Below are positions 56,802-64,000 of a stretch of DNA of 64,000 nucleotides, piece after piece (position 1 is the first letter of the stretch; every line of letters starts with the position of its first letter). The translations under genes and the position numbers were made by a program. The stretch covers positions 1,053,001-1,117,000 of the forward strand of contig JBBPEB010000033.1 in the NCBI GenBank assembly GCA_039096225.1, read 5' to 3'. This DNA comes from Blastocystis sp. Blastoise (lineage: Eukaryota; Sar; Bigyra; Opalinata; Blastocystidae). The notes under the pieces are model-generated. The model searched no databases. It worked only from the letters and a program-made list of their open reading frames with translations, and was not told the origin of the DNA.

Positions 56802-58389
56802 TTAAGGACTATATTGAGCATAAACATCACCACAAGAGCATACACAAGCTTTATTGACTGATTTACAAGTACATAAACTAGACATATGATTTGCTAAGGA
56901 TTGAGAACTACAAGCATATTTAGCAGTCCAGAAAGTGACTGATTTAGAAGCATCTAATTTAGTATTTGTTAATGAAGGATCACTTAATGTATTCACAAGA
57001 TTATCACTCCAATAGAACTATAGAGAGATAATAGAAATAGAAAACATTAATATATTAAATATAATAATAAATAGATAAATAAATATATAATAATAATAAT
57101 AATATAATAGATATACTTTATATTGCATAGAAGGATTAAGAATGAATGTAGAACTAGGGAAGGTCATAGTATAAGGGTAATTATTATTAATAATAGCTTC
57201 TTTAGCTTGTACATTGAATTTTCTCTTTAATACATGTGTAGAAGGTTCATATTCTTCAAGTAATATATAACCAGTAGAAGCAATAATAGGTTGATTGAAA
57301 GATAAAGAAATATCGATATCAATAGGGACTTCTTCATCTCCTTCAGTTGGGAACATAGAAATAATCTTTGCAGCAATACCCATTATAAAATATTTATATT
57401 ATTATTAATAATAATAATAAATATAATAAATATAATAAATATAATAAATATAATAAATATAATAAATATAATAAATATAATAAATATAATAAATATAATA
57501 AATATAATAATAATAATAAATATAATAAATATAATAAATATATATATACTTTTATCTGTAATAAAAGAGACAGTAAGAGGTTCATTCTTAAGTCCTTGTT
57601 GATTACGTACAACACCATAACTAATAAGAGCAATATAATCTTTATTCATAAGAAGTGCTCCATAGCAATCCATATAATCAACAGTTAAAGTAGAAAGAGA
57701 AGGAGTTTGTTCTAAATAAACACAATTAGATTCTGTACTGAGTACAATCTTATGAGAGGGATCGTTACGAGGATAGATTTCTATAGTACCATCAGAAAGA
57801 GATACATACGTATTAAAAGTAACTTTAAGAGGTGTATCAATAGATACAATAGATCCTATAGTAGGAGTAATAAATGTACCTTCTAAAGTAGCAACTAGAG
57901 AAGAGAAAAGAGAGATTAGTAAAGAAAGTATAATAAATAATAATTAATAAAATAATAATAAATAAAATAATAATAAATAAAATAATTATAAATAAAATAA
58001 TAATAAATAAACATACAAGTAGCTGTAGTAAAATAGTAGATAGGAGAAGGAAGAGAAAGAGGAGAATTTGTATATTTATCAAATAAAACAGTACTACTAC
58101 TATATTGAATAGAATAAGTAGTAGCAGATTTTAATATAGGTAATGTAATATAAACAATATTTTCTTTAATTTGAACATTTTTCATATATATATAACTAGA
58201 ATCAGCAACATTATTAATAGGTGTTAAAATGAAATAATTAGCAAAGTTATTTATATCATTTTCATCTAATTTAACGAGATCTCTTTCAAAAGTAATTGTA
58301 TATATAGTTTCTGCAGATACATCCTTAGCATTATTCACGGGGAATACAGATATTATCTTTGGAACATACGATACTATAGATAATAAATA

Positions 58390-58468
<79 letters not shown>

Positions 58469-61400
58469 AATAAAATCAGCATACCATTATTTCCTTGAAC
58501 AGTTAATTTCGTGCTACTAATGCTATTACTCATAGCAATACCTCTCTTATCTTCAAAATAACAATATATATTATAACGTGTATTACTATCAGGTAATTGA
58601 ATATAATAATGATCTTGTATATTTTGTATATAAATAGATGTTTGTTGTTTAATGAAATATACAGAAGGAACAGAAGCAGAGAGAGTAGTCGATGTACAAT
58701 ATACATAACCAGGTTTATCATTTTCAATTAATAAATCGACAGTTTCTTTATTAATAGCATAAACAGTAGGTTTTAATACAGTTTCTTTAAAGGGTAAAGT
58801 AGTAAAAGAAAGAGAAGAACTAACAACACCTTCTGTATATTTATATATACAATAAACATTATAAGATTGAGAAGGGAATAATGATTCAATAGTATATAAA
58901 GAAGGTATAGAATCAATATTTGATACTTCAATTAATTGATTTTGTATATTATTTTCTTTACTAATACTACAAGTACCATCCATATTCATATTTGTAGTAA
59001 TTTGTAATGTACTAAACCAATCAGAAGGAATAACATGAAGAGTAATAGAAGGAGAAGTAATAGTATGTACAGTAAGACTAGTAATATCACTATTATAATT
59101 ATATGTAGGAGAAGAAATAGAATGTATTTCAAATGTATAATCAGTATTAATATCCATATTATTAAATTGAACACTACGAACAGAACATAATTCTTCATTA
59201 TTACATACATTAATAGATTCTACAAGAACTTTTTCTTCATTCATTGTATTATCTTCTTGTAATCTTCTAGTAGTAGTAGTAGTAGTATATTTATATAAAT
59301 CAATAATAAAATTACGTATAGCAGCATTATTACTATAATCATTACTATTCCAATATAAAGTAACACTAGATAAACTAGTAGTTTCAATATGAAGAGAAGA
59401 AGGTGATTCAGGAATAGTAACAGTATTTGTAGTTACTTGTATAGAATCACTATATTGACCATAATAACTAATACTATTAAGAACACCAAATAAACGAACA
59501 CTTATAGAATATTGTTCATTCATAATAGTAGATAAAGTAAATGCTACTTTATTTATTGTACCAATATCACATTTAATAGTATTTCCATTACATAAGAAAC
59601 GTATAGTTTTTTCTTCTTTTGATTCACAATTATCACTAATACATGTATATAAGAATTCAAATCCTTTAGGATCCATATCACTACATCTATCTATTTCAAC
59701 AGCCATATTAACTTTATAATCATTACCATCTTTTAATACTTCACGTACTATAGGTATTTGAGGTTTGACACAACCTTTAATAGTATATATATTCTTATAA
59801 GAACAAGATAAATCACTATTACATTGATAATTATCTTCATTACCATCACAGAATTGAATATTAAGTGAATAACTAGTTAATGGTTCAAATCCACATATAT
59901 AAGTACTATTCTTTGTAGTAAGAAGAGGTGTAGAAATAGTAGATAATTGAGGATAAATAGAAATAGAAGCAAGATTTGAAGGTTGTTGATATTGTATAGT
60001 AAGACAATTATTTTGTTCATCTTTAATCATATCTACAGGAATAGTACAAGGTAATACAGTACATTGATCAATAATATCACCCCAAGAACCATCTACATTA
60101 CAAGTACGTTTATATACACCACCACTACCATCAGTACAGGGAATAGTAACAACTTCACTTTCATAAGTTTCAGAGAAACATAATATACCATCACAAGTAA
60201 AAGGACATACATTACGAACACAATCTAATTCTGGTTCTTCCCATGTCATATCATCATTACAAATACGTTCAGTAATACCTGTATATCCTAATCTACATTC
60301 TGTAGTAATATTAGTCATTACAGGAATAGAAGGATACAATACACCATTATAAGTTTCTTCAGGACATTTATTAATTTCACATTCATCTATAATATCTTTC
60401 CATTCACCTTCTAAAGAACAAAGACGTTTATATTGACCATGATAATATTCAGAACATTGTTGAGTAGCATATTCACCACTATTTGTTATATTCCAAGTAC
60501 CATAATTATCAGTAATAGGAGAACAAGTAATACGTTCACAATTATTTGTAATATCACTGAAATTACCTGTAGATAAACATATACGAGTAAGTGAACCAGT
60601 ATATCCAGCAATACAAGGAACAGAAGCTTCTTCAGCATAATTAGTTTGAGGCCATAAATAACCATCTTCTTCAATACTATTACATTGAATAATAGTACAA
60701 CCATTTTGAATAGGTTCCCAATATTGAGTTTGTCCTTCTATATTACAAGTTCTATTTAATATACCTTCATAACCAATAGGACAATTAACATGAGCAACTT
60801 CATACACAGGAGTATCAGGCCATATATTACCATCTTCATCAGTAACAGAAGAACATGAACCTAATTCACAATGACTTTCAATATCTTCCCAAATACCTCC
60901 TTTATTACAATAACGATTCATAGATCCTGTACCAACAACACAAGTCTTTGTGATTGTTTGATCAGCTTCTGTTTCTTCCCAAAGAGTAATCGTAGTATCT
61001 TCAGGACATTTATTCTTAATACATCCACTCATATTAGCATTTTCCCATACACCACTAGCAGTACATTGTCTTGTAGTAACACCAGTATAAGTTTCAGGAC
61101 AAGTAATAGAAGCAATTTCTAAAGAATCAGTAGCAGGCCAAGTAAGACCTTGATGTTGATCATCATAACATACATTACGTATACATGTATTAATATTTGG
61201 TATATCCCATTCTCCTGTTGTTTTACAATAACGAGACATAGTACCTGAATAACCAGTCATACAAGGTAAAGTAGATGTGGTTTCAATAGATGTTTTAGGC
61301 CATTCTATTTCATTATATGTATTCTTTGGACAAACAGAAGGTCTACAAGTAGATTCAATAGCACCCCATTCACCATTATCTTTACATATTCTAGAAATAG

Positions 61401-62731
61401 AGCCAATTTGATCTTCACCACATTCAAGAATATATGGAGTATTAATAGGTGTTTTAGGCCATGTTCTACCTTGATCATCTGTTTCTGGTTGACATACAGT
61501 AGGTACACAAGTATTAATAACAGTACTCCAAGTAGCATTTGAAAGACAAGAACGAATAATAGAACCAGTCATTTCTTCACCACAAGATAAAGTAGCATCT
61601 TGATTAATAGGAGTTTGAGGCCAAACAAGTTGATTTTCATCAGTTTCTTCATAACAAATAGCAAGAGTACAAGAATTATTAATAATATCCCATTCACCAT
61701 TATCTTTACATTGTCTAGTAATAGAACCAATATAATTAGTAGGACAAGTAAGAGTAGCTATTTCATTAATAGGTGTTTTAGGCCAAGTATGTTCTTGATC
61801 ATCTGTTTCTGGTTGACATACTGTAGGTACACAAGTATTAATAACAGTACTCCAAGTACCATCAGCTAAACAAGAACGACTAATAGAACCAGTCATTTCT
61901 TCACCACAAGTTAAAGTAGCATCTTGATTAATAGGAGTTTGAGGCCAAATAAGTTGATTTTCATCAGTAACAGATTCACAAATAGCAGGTTTACAAGTAC
62001 TTACAATAAGTCCCCAAGTACCATCATGATTACAATAACGAGTATAAACACCAAATTCATCAGCATTACAAGGAAGAGTAGTTTCAGAATCAATTGGAAT
62101 GGATGGCCATTCACGTTGTTCATCATCAATATCTATAGGACAATGATCAGGAGTACATATACCACTAACAGTACCCCAAATACCACCTTCTTCACAATTT
62201 CTAGTTAAAGGACCACCAATAGTACCTTCACCACAATTATTAGTAACAGTTTCTTTTTCTTTAGTCATAGGCCATTCAATACCTCCAAGAATTTCATTAG
62301 GACAAGCAATAGTACAATCAACCTCAGTAGGTTCCCAAAAACCAGTTTCATTACAGAAACGTTTCACTTCACCCATATAACCTGTTTTACAATCTTGAAC
62401 GTTTTGAGTATAAGCATTTGTTTCAGGCCATACATATTCATATTCATCCATATCCGACTCACAAATAATTTGAGTACAATTAGAAATAATAGTTTCCCAA
62501 TGACCGTTTTCATCACAAAAACGAGATTGTTCGCCATCAAATCCAGTTGCACAATCGAGAAGAACTTCAGAAGAAGATTCTGTCTCAGGCCAAGTAGTTT
62601 CATCTATAATTTCTTCAGGGCAAGTAACTGCAAAAACAGTAATTACTATAAAAAGAAGTATAAATATAGAAAACATAAAGATATAGAAAAAATATACCTG
62701 CTATGATAAAAATAAGAATTATATTCTTCAT
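56802..62731 (-). CDS. Giant secreted protein: 16 HRM/sushi-like repeats, Fn3-like and SbsA-type Ig-like domains
   Basis: Exon 1 (62731-62698) and exon 2 (from 62645) join through a 52-base intron to give a signal peptide, MKNIILIFIIAVITVFA, then VTCPEE. Sixteen Cys-rich repeats of about 55 residues follow (62620-60050), each with CxxxxxxxxxxWPxT, then CxxGxxGxxxRxC and GxWxxxxxxC. This is the pattern of hormone-receptor (HRM) and sushi modules; the last repeat (CPFTCDGILC) is nearest to HRM. Then come regions with paired Cys, a fibronectin-III-like domain (IPESPSSLHIETTSLSSVTL, about 59400) and further beta-rich segments. An SbsA-like Ig domain (VPKIISVFPVNNAKDVSAET) precedes more such domains (AAKIISMFPTEGDEEVPIDI, about 57370). 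The end is Cys-rich (CTCKSVNKACVCSCGDVYAQ) with no membrane segment. Introns cluster in the C-terminal third and hold AAAT and nine-base repeats. A secreted adhesive or extracellular-matrix role is likely; repeats 5-6 and 7-8 are nearly identical. Confidence 0.8.
57419..57540 (-). repeat. Nine-base minisatellite (AATAAATAT)n in an intron of the giant gene
   Basis: About 13 units of AATAAATAT lie between the exon ending SFITDK and the exon starting MGIAAKIISMFP. Unlike the array at 11101-11360, this intron has a normal acceptor side. Confidence 0.85.
58387..58469 (-). repeat. (AAAT)n microsatellite in an intron of the giant gene
   Basis: About 20 AAAT units sit inside an intron running from GTATGC (about 58484) to TATCTATAG (about 58376) on the coding strand. 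The intron has no stop codon in the flanking frame, so it can be misread as a Leu/Phe/Ile-rich insert in the protein. Confidence 0.85.
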
Positions 62732-63466
62732 AATCCTATTTATTATTAGTTAATTAAAATTGTATAGAAAAAATGAAAAAAAAAAATTATCAGGAGATTT
62801 TGATTGTTTAAAAGAATCAGGGGAAATTCATTGTTTTTAAGGAAATAAAATGGTTTTTTTATGGTAAAGAAAAATAGTAGAGTTTTTGCACTAAGAAGAA
62901 AAGTGCATCGAATGAATTTAATTTTTTATTATTCAGACATATACTGAAAATGTATGAAATTTGCGATTTTTTAAAATTTTAATTTATTCAAAAAATGTTT
63001 TAAATTGGTTTTAGAAGAGATAAAAGAGTCTCTATAGGATAGAAGAATTATTGAGATGACATATGTATGAAGAGAAATGAAAATTCTAAATAAAAACTAG
63101 AATGATCACTGAGAGGATTCGTTATGAATAGTGTTTCTATTAGAATATACATTAATTTCATAATATTTAACATGATAATTTTAAATAATAAACAGGAATA
63201 ATTAAATATAATTAAAAAAAAAACACAACAAAACAAAAAGAAAATAAGGAAATATTATTATATAGAGAAGCGTTTATAGAGAATTCAAAGAAGAAAGAGA
63301 AAAATAATAAATCGCTATACTATAATGCAAGATAAGATAATATGAATAAGAATACATAAAAATAAAATACAATAGTACAAAAAAACAGAAATATAAATAT
63401 ATATTTAGGGAAAGAAAAAATAAAATAATTTCAATAGTATTACACATAATGAATAGATTTTATGCT
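62732..63466. other. Intergenic upstream of the giant secreted gene
   Basis: About 730 bases separate two minus-strand genes. The sequence is A-rich on the plus strand and of fairly normal complexity. A 62-codon minus-strand ORF (63236-63048) has no domain and biased composition. The promoter of the giant gene should lie at the left end. Confidence 0.5.
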
Positions 63467-64000
63467 TTAGAAGAATGAAGGAATACCGCCTTGATTAGAG
63501 TTTTGGTTATTCATAGATTGTTGCATACCATAACCCATAGCAGCAGGTCTTTGTTGTTGTTGCATGCCATAACCCATATTCATATTCATACCCATACTAG
63601 TAGGTCTTTGTTGTTGTTGTTGCATACCATAACCCATATTCATATTCATAGATTGTTGAGGCATACCATATCCCATATTCATAGGTTGTTGTTGTTGCAT
63701 ACCATAACCCATATTCATATTCATGCCCATTTGTTGTTGTTGTTGAGGCATACCATAGCCCATATTCATATTCATTACATTACCACTAGGTTGAGGAGAC
63801 ATGGATTTAGGCATAGCACTGGTATTATAGAGATCCATAATAGAAGCAGCAGTAGGTTTAGCATTACCCTTTAAAGTAGTATTATCTTTATCCATAATAT
63901 TTTCTGACTTTCTACTAGCAGGACTAGGAGTATTCACAGATAAATCACCTAATAAATCCATAGGAGAAGTAGGTTGTTCTACAGGAGACATAGGAGACAT
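63467..64000 (-). CDS. Probable ArfGAP (SMAP/Age2-like) C-terminal part, truncated by the window edge
   Basis: The frame is open to the right edge, so the visible 177 residues are the C-terminal part of a longer protein. The stretch MDLLGDLSV resembles clathrin- or adaptor-binding DLL motifs. ASIMDLYNTSAM resembles the SILxLY motif after the catalytic domain of SMAP-type and plant-type ArfGAPs. The rest is a repeat of Met-Asn-Met-Gly-Tyr-Gly-Met plus Gln runs (63780-63500), typical of the low-complexity tails of ArfGAPs and epsins. The protein ends GIPSFF. The catalytic zinc finger would be to the right of the window. Epsin-like or ENTH proteins are an alternative. ArfGAPs of this type act in clathrin-dependent trafficking. 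Confidence 0.5.
   Translation of the reverse strand: MSPMSPVEQPTSPMDLLGDLSVNTPSPASRKSENIMDKDNTTLKGNAKPTAASIMDLYNTSAMPKSMSPQPSGNVMNMNMGYGMPQQQQQMGMNMNMGYGMQQQQPMNMGYGMPQQSMNMNMGYGMQQQQQRPTSMGMNMNMGYGMQQQQRPAAMGYGMQQSMNNQNSNQGGIPSFF
63500..63780 (-). repeat. Met/Gln-rich coding repeat (NMNMGYGMQQQQ)n
   Basis: A unit of about 39-50 bases encoding NMNMGYGM followed by a variable Gln run occurs at least six times in frame. Copies differ mainly in Gln number, which suggests slippage. Confidence 0.9.

Noticed and set aside
58381-58480. Transmembrane segment (Leu/Phe/Ile-Tyr repeats) in the giant secreted protein
   Set aside because: The stretch is an AAAT-repeat intron with normal GT and TATAG borders; spliced out, the Ig-like domain follows directly.
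60871-62706. Several plus-strand Ser/Thr/Asn-rich ORFs opposite the giant gene
   Set aside because: They are antisense to the Cys-rich repeats and repeat with the same period; no independent features.
63491-63874. Plus-strand His/Leu-rich ORF
   Set aside because: Antisense of the Met/Gln-rich tail of the probable ArfGAP.

Overview
The window is nuclear DNA from a very AT-rich, intron-dense unicellular eukaryote. Most genes are cut into exons of roughly 60-300 bases. The introns are tiny (37-120 bases is common) and often nearly pure (TA)n, with GTATAT donors and ATATAG acceptors. TAA, TAG and TGA all behave as stops. Asn/Asp homopolymers and other low-complexity runs interrupt several proteins. 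I cannot place the organism by name: an amoeboid or anaerobic free-living protist lineage is plausible, but nothing here decides it. No rRNA, tRNA, CRISPR array, transposase or viral gene was recognised.

Left half (1-31000): a cluster of lineage-specific genes. Four long paralogues (genes A to D: 675-6108 +, 14067-18032 -, 20420-25606 +, 26350-30941 -) each start with a BTB/T1-like domain. They continue as many small leucine-rich-repeat-like exons with the recurring core THxFPNVTxL, and every intron checked is phase 1. A, B and D carry an acidic Asp/Ser/Asn island; C has a Ser/Pro-rich island further upstream. Between them lie a BTB-TLDc protein (10494-12458 -), a truncated BTB paralogue (19264-19815 -) and a secretory-pathway fucosyltransferase-like protein (7004-9060 -). 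The arrangement looks like repeated local duplication with inversion and decay. One copy (A) has a one-base frame break, and one (BTB-TLDc) has a minisatellite inside its TLDc domain with no 3' splice site.

Right half (32000-64000): mostly conserved housekeeping genes. They are a PA200/Blm10-type proteasome activator (32812-40769 +), a WRAP53/TCAB1 WD-repeat protein (43655-45936 -), the 26S proteasome lid subunit Rpn3/PSMD3 (48249-50149 -), the Rab6/Ypt6 exchange-factor subunit RIC1 (50398-55745 +), a small WW-domain protein (56002-56537 +), and the C-terminus of a probable ArfGAP cut by the window edge (63467-64000 -). Two secreted Cys-rich proteins are interleaved: a single-exon 458-residue protein (41418-42794 -), and a giant ectodomain with 16 HRM/sushi-like repeats, a fibronectin-III-like domain and SbsA-type Ig-like domains (56802-62731 -).

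Functionally, the right half combines protein degradation (PA200, Rpn3), Golgi trafficking (RIC1, ArfGAP) and telomerase/scaRNP maturation (WRAP53), with no sign of co-regulation. The left half may be a clustered family of BTB adaptors with variable LRR-like regions, for which I know no described system.
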